NCBI GenBank assembly: GCA_950022295.1
Contig: OX465597.1
Span: 256,185,016-256,249,015 of the forward strand
Source: Bromus sterilis
Taxonomy: Eukaryota > Streptophyta > Magnoliopsida > Poales > Poaceae
DNA: 64,000 nt
Direction of reading: 5' to 3'
Position 1 is the stretch's first letter, and every line of letters begins with the position of its first letter. Of the stretch, positions 9,014 through 20,280 are shown piece by piece. The notes below the pieces were generated by a model. That model did not search any database and had not been told where the DNA came from. It saw only the letters and a program-made list of their open reading frames with translations. A program made the translations under genes and the position numbers.

Positions 9014-12000
9014 ATGATCGATGATCGTGAGTGGATGTACACTGGTCGCCCTAATCAGAAAGAGATCACCAATGAATGGGCAATGAAAACCAAGGAGTTT
9101 CTGAGAGCGGCGTTTGCAAATGGGCAGAGAAAAACCTGGTGCCCCTGCATTAGGTGCGACAATTATAAATAGGAGACAGAGGTGGATATGGGTAAACACT
9201 TGCAGAAGTGAGGTTATAAGCCTGGTTATACGGTGTGGACATTCCATGGAGAGTCTGGCGGACGACGGAGAGAGGAGGTGGTCCGTCAGTGCACGGATGA
9301 GTACGGAACCGGGATCGAAGACATGGTGCAGGACTTTGACGATGTGCGGTATGAGGACGATGAGATGGAGGAATCTGCGAAGGCCTTCTATGAGATGTTG
9401 GAGTCTTCGAAACGTCCGCTGCACGCTCACACTGAGCTTTGTCAGCTCGATGCCATCACACAATTGATGGCTTGGAAGGCACAATTCAACTTGGGCACAG
9501 ATTGCTACAATGCGATCACGCCCTAATTGGGCGGTTTCTACCAAAAGATCATGTTATGCCTGCAAACCTGTACCAATCGGATAAAATGCTCAAGGTACTT
9601 AAGATGCCCTATGAGCAGATACATGCTAGTGAAAATGGATGTGCTTTATTTAGGAAAGAGTATGCGGACGAAGACTATTGTCCCAAATGCAAGTCATCCA
9701 GGTATGTTGTGGTAGACAATGGTCAAGGTGAGAAGACGCAGACCAAAATACCCGTAAATGTTCTTCGGTATCTTCCAGTGATACCAAGAATTCAACACCT
9801 TTACATGATGGAAGAGACAACCTGACAGATGACATGGCACAAACATGTGAAGAGAACAGAATTTGATGCAGATGCGAAGCCGATGTTGACTCACCCATCG
9901 GATGGTTCAGCATAGAAGCACTTTGATGAAAAGCATTCGGAAAAAGCTAAGGAGCCAAGGCATTGACGAATCGCCGTTGGCACAGATGGGTTCAATCCTT
10001 TCGGTCTGATGGCAGCCTCAAAGAGTTGTTGGCCTGTATTTTTCATGCCACTCAATCTCCCCCCCCCCTTAGAGATAATGAAAAGGAAGAACCATTTCCT
10101 GACGTTGATAATACCAGGGCCCAAATATCCGGGGAAGAATATGGATGTGTACATGCAACCGCTTAAGGAGGAATTGCAACAAGCTTGGGACGAAGGGTTC
10201 AAGACATACGATGCAGCTAGAAAAAAGACCCTCACAATGCATGTTTGGTACCAGTACTCGATGCATGACCTGCCGGCGTATGCGCTTTTTGCTGGCTTCT
10301 GTGTTCATGGAAAGTTCGGGTGCCCAACATGCAAGGCTGCTCTTCAATTTCATTGGCTGAAGGTGGGTGGCAAGTATTCCTGCTTCGACTTGCATAGAAA
10401 GTTTCTGCCTCCTAATCATCCTTTTAGAAAAGACAAGAAGAACTTCATCAAAGGCAAAGCTGTCAAAAACCTGGCAGCGCCTACGATGACGGGCGAACAT
10501 GTCTTGGCACAGTTGAACTCTCTCGAGCTTGATCCGGAATGTCCCGGGTATTTTAAGGGATATAATTCGGAACACGCCTGGACTCACAAGACATGCTTCT
10601 GGGATCTCCCCTACTTCCAAGACCTCGAACTTCCACACAATATTGACGTGATGCACATTGAAAAAAATATCGGCGAGGCCCTGTTTGGTACATTTTTCGG
10701 CAAAGGATAATCCTAAAGCTAGAGTCGACCAGGAGACTCTATGTGATAGACCCTCACAGAACATGCGACAGCCGAAAGGAAAGAAGAAGCCAAGGGCCTG
10801 GTTCAATCTTGAAAGGGGGCATATCAGGGAAATTCTCTTGTGGGTGAAAAACAGTTTGATGTTCCCCGATGGGTATGCAGCGAATCTGAGGAGGGGAGAG
10901 AGTCCTGAAAAACATAAAATATTTGGGCTGAAGAGTCATGATTGGCACATATGGCTTGAGCGGGTAATGCCGGTGATGTTGCGCGGCTATATCCCCGAGG
11001 AAGAGTGGCTAGTACTGGAAGATCTGAGCTATTTCTTTCGTGTTCTTTGTGCTAAAGACCTATCCGATGGCGTGCTAGAAGACATGGAAGATATGACGCT
11101 GGAGTTTCTCTGTAAGTTAGAGAAGATCTTTCCACCGGGTTTTTTTAATCCGATGCAGCATTTGATATTGCATCTTCCGACCGAGGCAAGATTAGGGGGC
11201 TCTGTGCAAAATCGTTGGTCCTATTCAACGGAGAGAATGCAGAAGACACTTCGAGCAAAATTTAAAAATAAACGTAGAATTGAAGCATCGATGGCCGAGG
11301 CTTTCATTACTGAGGAGGCGGCAAACTTCGTGACAACACATTATGAGGCCAAAAATCGCCATTTGCATAATCCAAAGCCTCGGTACAATACTGGCGTCAA
11401 TCCAACCTCAGCCTATTTTCTCGAAGTGTCGCCATTTGCATAATCCAAAGGCGTCAATCCAACCTCAGCCTATTCAAAGGGAAGCTCGGACCTGTTTGTG
11501 CTTCGAGAAATAAGATTTTGGATATCGAAGAATGGCGGACTCTTACACTGTATATCTTCACCAACCTAACAGAAGTGCGATCGTATATCGAGTAAGTGCT
11601 CGGTACGTACATTGTTTCGCAACTTCTAATAATTCTTGTTTCTTATTAATTCCCATGAATTCATACAGTCGATACATCGCCAAATTCTCGAATGGAGTGG
11701 TTATTGAAAGTGATTCCATCGAAGAGTATGAGCTTCTTGCCAATCAAGGAGACGGCAATCCTGGTTTCATCTCTTGGTTCAAACGAACGGTAACTATCAT
11801 TCATATATAGGGTTTCATTTGTTGGTTCGGCCTGTTTTTCACTAATATACCAATCCTTTCCTATTAAACTTATAGGCAAATGAGGAGCCTATGGACGCCG
11901 AATTGAGACAAGTCGCTAATGGTTTTGAAAATAAGGTCCGTGTATTTGAGATATACGACATCAACGGTTATCGCTTTCGTACCGTTGATAAAGAGCGAAA

Positions 12001-12724
12001 AATGGCTGATCGAAAAAGTACAAATTCGGGTGTCTCTGCTATCGGCGACGGAGGTATTGAGTATTATGGAAGAGTTGAAGGAATATACGAACTTCTATTC
12101 TGTGGTGATAATCCTCCCAACGTCGTTGTCTTAAAATGTCATAGGTTTCTCCCGTCGAGGACTAGACGGACTCATGAACATGTAGGTCTAGTCGAAATTC
12201 GACAAGACACCCATTTAAATGTCCCCGATATCTATATTACGGCTCAACAGGCCACCCAGGTTTTCTATCTATCCTACCCCTACCAAACGGTTGAAAACCT
12301 GAAAGGTTGGGATGTCGTTTATGATGTGCCACCACATATTAGACCACCTCCCCCCAATGAAGAGGATTATGTACCCCACATTGACCCAGAGACATATGAA
12401 GGAGAATTCTTCCAAGAAACACGCGTGATAAAAAAACGTTTCCGAAACCGCTCTACGCAACCCCAGAACATGGAAGAAGACAATGAGAGTGAACCCGATA
12501 AGGATGATGAGAGTGAACCCGCTAACGACGATGTTGAAGAGCCTGAAGAAGAAGAGGTTACTGCTCCAGATGACCTTTCAATGCTTGACCGTTTACATAA
12601 AGGCCTTCCAAATGTTGGTGTTGTTGAACCTGATGAGGCCGTCATTATCGACGACACGCGTGATAGTGATGACGATCCTTCAATTGATCGCGGAGAAGAT
12701 ACCGATCATCCCGACTATTGTTAG
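9014..12724 (+). pseudogene. TNP2-type CACTA transposase, copy A (broken)
   Basis: This is the family enzyme that cuts the element ends. From ATG 9014 the order is: transposase-associated domain (EWMYTGRPNQKEITNEW, WCPCIRCDNYK); the TNP2 / Transposase_21 core (10009-10710, with LHNID-like LPHNIDVMHIEKNIGEALFGT); DUF4218 (GYIPEEEWLVLEDLSYFF, ERMQKTLRAK); DUF4216 (11891-12330); and an acidic Asp/Glu-rich tail (12450-12710). Introns are visible at about 11592-11668 and 11790-11875, both GT..AG. Lesions: stops at 9170, about 9209, 9823, 9913 and about 9964; a one-base loss near 9520; and a 14-base deletion near 10703 that ends the core frame early. Copy B lacks several of these, which shows their polarity. 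Not functional. Confidence 0.92.
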
Positions 12725-12854
12725 TTGTATGCATCTCAACTTTAATTATATATATATATATTCTCAATATTGCAGTAATTACTTTTTTAGTATTAATTCT
12801 TTTTCTCATTGTACTAATTATTTTATTTTAATTCTTGGCAGGTTCGTGATAGAT

Positions 12855-15208
12855 ATGGAGGGCGAGACCTAAGGCTCGCGAGGGAGGGGTCATGCGCTCC
12901 CACCTCTGGCTCTACAGAGGTCTTTGCTCGAGAGTATTTCCTCGCCTCCTCCTTCTACTGATGAGGTGCCCAGGGGGAGAGGAGGTCGGAAGAAGACCGG
13001 AAGAGGCAAAGCAGGTGGTGGTCGCGGGAAAGGGAGACGAACACCTGTTGCTGCTTCCTCGGCGCCACCTCCGGCTGATTCACCAGAGCACTGCAGGGTG
13101 GATCCCTCCTCGGACACTCCGGTACACCAGCCTGAGGTGGAGGAGGAGGCTACGTCCACCCGCACGACCTGGAGTCCCTGGCCGGACCAGCCAGAGCAGC
13201 ACACGCCTGAGGGGGAGGCTGGTGCCGAGCTGGACACTACGGATGAGGAGGAGGTGGCTGAGGGTACCACCGTGTACCAGCGTGGGGGTACACGGCTCCC
13301 GTCCGTCCCGGTGACTCCCGCCCATAAGTGGTTGATTACGGCTGATGGAGAGACGTAAGTGTACTTATACTCTCTTCCGGTACCTTCTATACTTATGTCT
13401 ATCTGATGGCTTTGTCTTTTTATGCTGTATGGGTTGGATATCCGACAATGGTGTCCGCAATCCCAATTCCATCCTTGGTGTGCTCGTCAGCGAGAACTTC
13501 CCGGGGCTGGTTCAATTGCCCGGACCGGATGAGGTTCCGCAGCCTGGACTCAAATGGGAGCACTATTGTGTTGCCCCGGCCCCTCCGGAGACGACCATCA
13601 ACGGGGCCGAATGCCACACCAGAGCCGACATGGTGATCAACGGCTTTTGGGTAATTTCTGTTTCACACAATAAAATCTTGATAATAGCTAGTTGGTGCAC
13701 TCATCAGTGTTGTCTTGTGCTATTGCAGGTCTACTACAAGGTCGATGAGTCCAAGGAGCAGGAGGCGGCGGACGTGATAGTTGCAGAGGCCACGCGCCTC
13801 TTGCAGAACACAAGGCATGAGATGCGAGTGCAGGCGGTCCGTGACTACTACCCCAAGCAAGGGCGTAAGCGTAGCAAGAAGGACTGCCGCAACAAGTTTC
13901 TGACCAGGGCCCAGTACATGACGGTAACCCTTCTTAAGTCTTGTATAGTTTGCTTGATTTGTTTCCTATCTAGGCTACTTATTAGTTTCCTTGTTTACTA
14001 ACTTAGGCGCCGCCGAGATGGTGTGCGGACAAGATGGATTGTTGGGAGGTCATTGTGGACCACTGGTGCTCAGATGCCTGGTTGGCCGTCCACAACAATG
14101 CCAAGGACCGGCGCGCCCAAATGGTTGGTGTGCCACACCATCAAGGCAACCGTAACTTAGCTGGTTACGGGCATAAATGGGTATGTGCAAATTCTTCTTT
14201 GCTTTGTCTTTTAGGCACCCACTTACTAATATCATGCTTTGCTTTGTCTTTTAGGCGGAGCATAATAAAACGGAGGTGCCTAAGGTGTTCGACATGTATG
14301 GCATGGCACATACAACATCGTACAAGAAGGCCAAGGCGCTCTCAGAGTCGGATCTCGCCACACCTTCGACTTTCACCAACATAGCCGCCTATAGTAAGCT
14401 CAAGGCTTATACTGAGGTGGCGAAGGAGAAGCACGGGGAGGCTTACACCCCGATTGGGAAGCCTATTGACCTGGAGCTGGTGATGCTCTCTGGTGGCGGA
14501 AGGCGCCATGGCGCCATGGCCATTGGAGATAAGTTGATTAGGTGTGATAAGACTCTTCCTGTAATCAAAGCGCGCCAAACGAGTTCTTCTCCTGCTATGA
14601 GGACTCGTCCGCGGCCAGTCGACCTCGCTATCCAGGTTATCCATAAGGACTCTTGCATTCTTGTTTTCTCTCATCGAATATTACAATGCTAACTAGAGGA
14701 GTGGGGTTGCAGGAAGATCTTGAGAAAGAGCGACAGAACACCCAGTGGCTACTGGAGGAGAAGGAGCGGTTGGCAAAGGAGAAGGCAGCGGAGCGAGAGC
14801 GGCTGGCGGAGGAGACGACGGAGAAGGCTCTCGAGGAGGCCACGGCACGACACGATGCATCGAACCGGGCCTTGTATGAGCTCTTCGTGGTAAGTCACTT
14901 GTTCATATTCACCTAAAGAATGCATGTTATAATTTTTTTTATTAGTAACTAATATGATTGACTCATGGAAAAAAAATGTGCATACTATGTGCGAGAAGAC
15001 TGGTCAGGCCGCTCCACCGATGCCGATCATTTCTCCTGTGGGGACGGTGAGTATCTTTCGATGATCATCAATACCATATTGAGTGGCGTCGTGCTAACCT
15101 CTAGTTGATCTTTTCGTGCAGCATGACTCTCGGGCTGCGTCCCATGACCCTTCTCCCCCGTCAACATCGGCCAACCCGACGGATGCTTCTCAGCCACCTC
15201 AGCCTTGA
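12855..15208 (+). pseudogene. Second CACTA gene (En/Spm Ptta-type protein), copy A (broken)
   Basis: ATG 12855 starts a Gly/Arg/Pro-rich N-terminus (GRGGRKKTGRGKAGGGRGKGRR). The conserved middle (VYYKVDESKEQEA..., RDYYPKQGRKRSKK, DCWEVIVDHWCSDAWLAVHNNAKDRR) matches the plant En/Spm transposase_24 family, presumed to bind element ends. A coiled coil follows (EKERQNTQWLLEEKERLAKEKAAE) and the tail ends at TGA 15206. Exons are about 12855-13354, 13431-13650, 13729-13923, 14007-14180, 14255-14635, 14713-14889, a short one near 14987-15048, and 15121-15208. Damage: TAA at codon 6 (12870), and two acceptors reading tgtat (about 13430) and gcat (about 14986) where copy B has tgcag and gcag. Confidence 0.88.
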
Positions 15209-15259
15209 GTGCTTCTCGGACACTCCGATAAGTTTTCTTGTATATCTTTCTTTTTAAAT

Positions 15260-16140
15260 GCTTAGTTAGTTTGAAAATGCATATTTAGCTTCTGAAATAT
15301 TATGAAATTCTTAAATATAGCTAAGTTAGCCTAATAATAGCATGATTAGCCAGATTTTCTCACAATATGATGAAGTTAGCTTGATTTTCTCACAAAATGC
15401 TAAATTTGCCTTAATTGGCTCAAAAATGCTTAAGTTAGCTTCATTTGTTCAAAGTTGCCAAAGTTAGCTTAATTTGCTCACAAAATGGTAAAGTTAGCTT
15501 GATTTTCTCACAAGATGCTAAAGTTAGTTTGAATCGCTCACAAAATGCTAAAGTTAGCTTGATTCACTTAAAAAATTCTATAGTTAGCTAAAGTGGCTCA
15601 CAAAATGCTAAATCTAGCTTAATTGGCTCACAATATGCTAAAGTCAGCTTAATTCCTCAAAACATGCTAAAGTTTCTTAAATTTCTCACAATATGCTAAA
15701 GTTAGTTTCATTGGCTCAAAACATGCTAATGTTTGCTTAATTGCTCAAAATGCTAAAGGTTAGCTTAATTTCTCAAAATGTGCTCACAAATGCTAAAGGT
15801 TAGCTTAATTGCTCACAAATGCTAAAGAAAACTGAAGAAGAAGAGGAAAGTGAGCTTAATTTACTGAAAATATGAAAAAGTTGGCTTCATTTGATCAAAA
15901 TTGCTAAAGTTAGCTTAAATTGCTGAAAAATGGTAAAGTTAGCTTAATTACCTCAAAAAATGCTAAAGTGAGCTTAATTTAATGAAAATATTATAAAGTT
16001 GGCTTCATTTGATCAAAATTGCTAAAGTTAGCTTAAATTTCTCACTAAATGGTAAAGTTAGCTTAATTGACTCAAAAAATGCTAAGTTAGCTTAGTTTCC
16101 TCAAAATATGCTAAAGTTATCTCAATTTGATTACAATTGC
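15260..16140 (+). repeat. Degenerate minisatellite, CACTA A
   Basis: About twenty or more imperfect units of roughly 30-45 bases built on aaatgctaaagttagcttaa plus ttgctcac. It lies between the second gene and the 3' end. Copy B has the same motif, inverted, but in far fewer units (17325-17650), so the array has changed length since the copies separated. Confidence 0.85.
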
Positions 16141-16159
16141 TTATGCTTCTTTATTTCGT

Positions 16160-16282
16160 CAATAAGAAGAAGAAGAAGAAAGAGAAAAAGAAGAAGAAGA
16201 GAAGAAGAATAAGAGAAGAACTCTTCTCTTATTCTTCTCTTCTTCTTTCTTCTCTTATTTTTTCTTCTTCCTCTCCTTCTTC
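16160..16282. repeat. GAA/TTC palindrome in CACTA A, target of copy B
   Basis: A GAA-rich arm (gaagaagaataagagaagaa) followed at once by its complement (ctcttctcttattcttct), able to form a long hairpin. Copy B is inserted at its right edge (tct 16283-16285), and the remaining tcttcttc sequence continues at 26104. Copy B has its own version at 17138-17322. Confidence 0.8.
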
Positions 16283-16285
16283 TCT

Positions 16286-16830
16286 CACTACTGGAATTCG
16301 CCTGTTTGCCGTCTGCCATGGCGGACGACAAACACCTGTATGGCCGACGGCAAAACCCTTTGCCGTCTGCCCCCGCACGGTAAAGCACCCGTCAGCCATT
16401 TCATCGGCAAAGAGGTGCTTTGCCGTCTGTTGTATATCGACGGACGGCAAAGCTCTTTGCCGTCCGCTGGAATAAGAAACAGACGGCAGAGAAGCTTGAC
16501 GGCGAAGCTGTGCCAGCCGGCTCCGTCAGGCCGTTAACGGCGGGGTTACCGTCTACGGACAGACGGCAAAAAACGGTGACGTCATCGGATAAGGTAATGA
16601 TGTCACCCCCCCCCCCCCCCCCGTTATATGTTTGCCGTCCAGCAGTAGACGGCAAAGTCCTACGCTTTGCCGTCTGCCTTGCCGGAGGCAGACGGCATAA
16701 TGACCAAATGGTCACCCAGCTGTTGCCAGATTGCACAAATGGGCGCCACGTGTCCTCTTTGCCAACTGCGAGCAGACGGAAAAACCCTTTGCCGTCTTCT
16801 TGCTGACGGCAAAGAGGCTATATAGCCTCT
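16286..16830 (-). repeat. 3' terminal and subterminal repeats of CACTA B
   Basis: More than ten gacggcaaa/tttgccgtc motifs, a run of 17 or so C at about 16607, and the end of the element. It is the inverted counterpart of 26440-26958, the 3' end of copy A, including the homopolymer, which reads as G at about 26643 there. The adjoining 16831-17130 is AT-rich untranslated sequence in which I see no gene. Confidence 0.88.
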
Positions 16831-17137
16831 GTTTTTTCTGTTTTTCTATTAATCCCTGCATTTGACAAAAAAACAATATATATATATAGCAGCAGAATCA
16901 GAAGCACATTTTAACACCACATCACATCATATCAAACAAAATATGAATCTCCAACAAGGATAACACATTGTTTCCAAACAAGGATAACAACAATATATAC
17001 ATAGTTCATTACACAAAGTCTCCAAACAGTTCATAACAACAATAAAATGTTTCTAAGCTATATTGAAAGTGAAAATACAGCAACTCCATCGATGCACGAC
17101 CCTCATAAAGCAAATCTGCAAAATCAAAATAAGAAAG

Positions 17138-17322
17138 TTAGCGGAAGAAGGAGGACAAGAAGAATAAGTAATAAGAGAAGGAGAAGGACAAGAAGAAGAA
17201 GAAAAGAGAAGAAGAACAAGGAGGAGAGAAGAAGAACAGAGAAGAGTTCTTTTCTATCTTCTCCTTGTTTTTCTTCTTTTCTCTCCTTGTTCTTCTTATT
17301 CTTCTTCTGTTTTCTTTAGCAT
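17138..17322. repeat. GAA/TTC palindrome of CACTA B
   Basis: A GAA-rich half (17138-17240) followed by a TTC-rich half (17245-17322), with an internal complement such as agaagaagaacaagga against tccttgttcttctt. It is at the same place as the palindrome at 16160-16282 of copy A, between the minisatellite and the 3' subterminal region. Confidence 0.75.
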
Positions 17323-17650
17323 TTGTGAGCAATTAAGCTAACCTTGAGCATTTGTGAGCATATTTTGAGAAATTAAGCTAACCTTTAGCATTTGTGAGCA
17401 ATTAAGCAAACATTAGCATATTTTGAGCCAATGAAACTAACTTTAGCATATTGTGAACAATTTAAGAAACTTTAGCAGGTTTTGAGGAAATTAAGCTAAC
17501 TTTGGCAACTTTGAACAAATGAAGCTAACTTAAGCATTTTTTGAGCCCATTAAGGTAACTTTAGCATTTTGTGAGCAAATTAGGCTAACTTCATCATATT
17601 GTGAGAAAATCTGGCTAATCATGCTATTATTAGGCTAACTTAGCTATATT
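17323..17650 (-). repeat. Short minisatellite of CACTA B
   Basis: Units such as agcatttgtgagcaattaagctaacctt, about eight copies, are the reverse complement of the array at 15260-16140 in copy A. The array is about 330 bases here against about 880 in A. No gene lies between it and the gene end at 17750. Confidence 0.85.
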
Positions 17651-17749
17651 TAAGAATTTCATAATATTTCAGAAGCTAAATATGCATTTTCAAACTAACT
17701 AAGCATTAATAAAGCAAAATATACAACACAACTTACCGGAGTGTAGCCC

Positions 17750-20152
17750 TCAAGGCTGAGGTGGCTGAGAAGCATCCGTCGGGTTGCCCGATGTTGACGG
17801 TGGTGAAGGGTCATGGGACGCAGCCCGAGAGTTATGCTGCACAAAAAGATCAACTAGAGGTTAGCACGACGCAACTCAATATGGTATTGATGATCATCGA
17901 AAGATACTCACCGTCCCCACAGGAGAAATGATCGGCATCGGTGGAGCGGCCTGACCAGTCTTCTCGCACATAGTCTGCACATTTGTTTTTCATGAGTCAA
18001 TCATATTAGTTAGTAAAATAAACAAAAATTATAACATGCATTCTTTGGGTGAATATGAACAAGTGACTTACCACGAAGAGCTCATACAAGGCCCTGTTCG
18101 ATGCATCGTGTCGTGCCGTGGCCTCCTCGAGAGCCTTCGCCGTCCTCTCCTCCGCCAGCCGCTCTCTCTCCGCTGCCTTCTCCTCTGCCAACCGCTCCTT
18201 CTCCTCCAGTAGCCGCTGGGTGTTCTGTCGCTCTTTCTCAAGAGCTTCCTGCAACCCCACTCCTCTAGTTAGCATTGTAATATTCGATGAGAGAAAACAA
18301 GAATGCAAGAGTCCTTATGGATAACCTGGATAGCGAGGTCGACTGGCCGTGGACGAGTCCTTATAGCAGGAGAAGAGCTCGTTTGGCGCGCCTTGATCTC
18401 AGGAAGAGTCTTATCGCACCTGATCAACTTATCTCCAATGGCCATGGCGCCATGGCGCCTTCCGCCACCAGAGATCATCACCAGCTCCGGCTCAATGGGC
18501 TTCCCAAGCGGGTTATAATCCTCCCCGTGCTTCTCCTTCGCCACCTCAGTATAAGCCTTGAGCTTACTGTAGGCGGCAATGTTGGTGAAAGTCGAAGGAC
18601 TGGCGAGATCAGACTCTGAGAGCGCCTTTGCCTTCTTGTACGACGCTGTATGGGCCATGCCATACATGTCGAACACCTGAGGCACCTCCGTTTTATTATG
18701 CTCCGCCTAGAAGACAAAGCAAAGCACGATATTAGTAAGTTGTGGGTGCCAAAAAGACAATGAAAAGTAACATTTTCATGAAAATTGAAGCAAAGCACAT
18801 ACCCATTTATTCCCGTAACCAGCTAAGTTGCGGCTTCCTTGATGGTGTGGCACACCAACCATTTGGGCGCGGCGCTCCTTGGCATTGTTGTGGATGGCCA
18901 ACCAGGCATCTGAGCACCAGTGGTCCACAATGGCCTCCCAACAATCCATCTTGTCCGCACACCATCTCGGTGGCGCCTAAGTTAGTAAACAAGGAAACTA
19001 ATAAGTAGCCTAGATAGGAATCAAATCAAGCAAACTATTCAAGACTTAAGAAGGGTTACCGTCATGTACTGGGCCCTGGTCAGAAACTTCTTGCGGCAGT
19101 ACTTCTTGCTACGCTTGCGCCCTTTCTTGGCGTAGTAGTCACGGACCGCCTGCACTCGCATCTCGTGCCTTGTGTTCTGCAAGAGGCGCGTGGCCTCTGC
19201 AACTAACACGTCCTCCGCCTCCTGCTCCTTGGAATCATCGACCTTGTAGTAGACCTGCAATAGCACGAGACAACACTGATGAGTGCACTGATGAGACAAC
19301 ACGGATGACAACACTGATGAGTGCACGAGACAACACTGCAATAGCATGATTTTATTGTGTGAAACAGAAATTACCCAAAAGCCGTTGATCACCATGTCGG
19401 CTCTAGTGTGGCATTCGACCCCGTTGATGGTCGTATCCGGCGGGGCCGGGGCAGCACAATAGTGCTCCCACTTGAGTCCAGGCTGCGGAACCTCATCAGG
19501 TCCGGGCAATTGAACCAGCCCCGGGAAGTTCTCCCTGACGAGCACACCAAGGATGGAGTTGGGATTGCGGACACCATTGCTGTATATCCAACCCCTGCAG
19601 TATAAAAAGACAAAGCCATCAGATAGACATAAGTATAGAAGGTACCGGAAGAGAGTATAAGTGCACTTACGTCTCTCCATCAGGCTTAATCAACCACTTA
19701 TGGGCGGGAGTCACCGGCACGGACGGGAGCCGTGTACCCCCACGCTGGTACACGGTGGTACCCTCAGCTACCTCCTTCTCATCCGTAGTGTCCAACTCGA
19801 CACCAGCCTCCCCCTCAGGCGTGTGCTGCTCCGGCTGGTCCGGCCAGGGACTCTAGGTCGTGCGGGTGGACGTAGCCTCCTCCTCCACCTCAGGATGGTC
19901 CACCCTGCAGTGCTCTGGTGAATCAGCCGGAGGTGGCGGCGAGGAAGCAGCAGCAGGTGTTCGTCTCCCTTTCCCGCGACCACCACCTGCTTTGCCTCTC
20001 CCGGTCTTCTTCCGACCTCCTCTCCCCCTGGGCGGCTCATCAGTAGAAGGAGGAGGCGAGGAAATACTCTCGAGCAAAGACCTCCGTAGAGCCAGAGGTG
20101 GGAGCGCATGACCCCGACCCCTCCCTCGCGAGCCTGAGGTCTCGCCCTCCAT
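17750..20152 (-). pseudogene. Second CACTA gene (En/Spm Ptta-type protein), copy B
   Basis: Runs from the ATG at 20152 (MEGETSGSRGRGRG) to TGA 17750, with the same exon layout as copy A. The N-terminal basic Gly/Arg region, the En/Spm transposase_24 middle (KVDDSKEQEAEDVLVAEATRLL, RDYYAKKGRKRSKKYCRKKFL) and the coiled coil (EALEKERQNTQRLLEEKERLAEEK) are all present. The two splice acceptors lost in A are intact here (tgcag before exon 2 and before the short exon). A single nonsense codon lies at 19853 (Trp to TAG) near the end of exon 1. The intron near 19259-19340 has local duplications of gacaacactgatgagtgcac. Likely inactive because of the nonsense codon. Confidence 0.88.
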
Positions 20153-20280
20153 ATCTGTCACGAACCTACCAAGAATTAAAATAAAATAATTAGTACAATG
20201 AGAAAAAGAATTAATAATACAACAGTAATTACTGCAATAATGAGAATATATATATGTAATTAAAGTTGAGATGCATACAA

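Noticed and set aside
15260..16140. Regular repeats considered as a CRISPR-like array
   Set aside because: Units vary in length and sequence without unique spacers and lie inside a plant transposon; it is a minisatellite.
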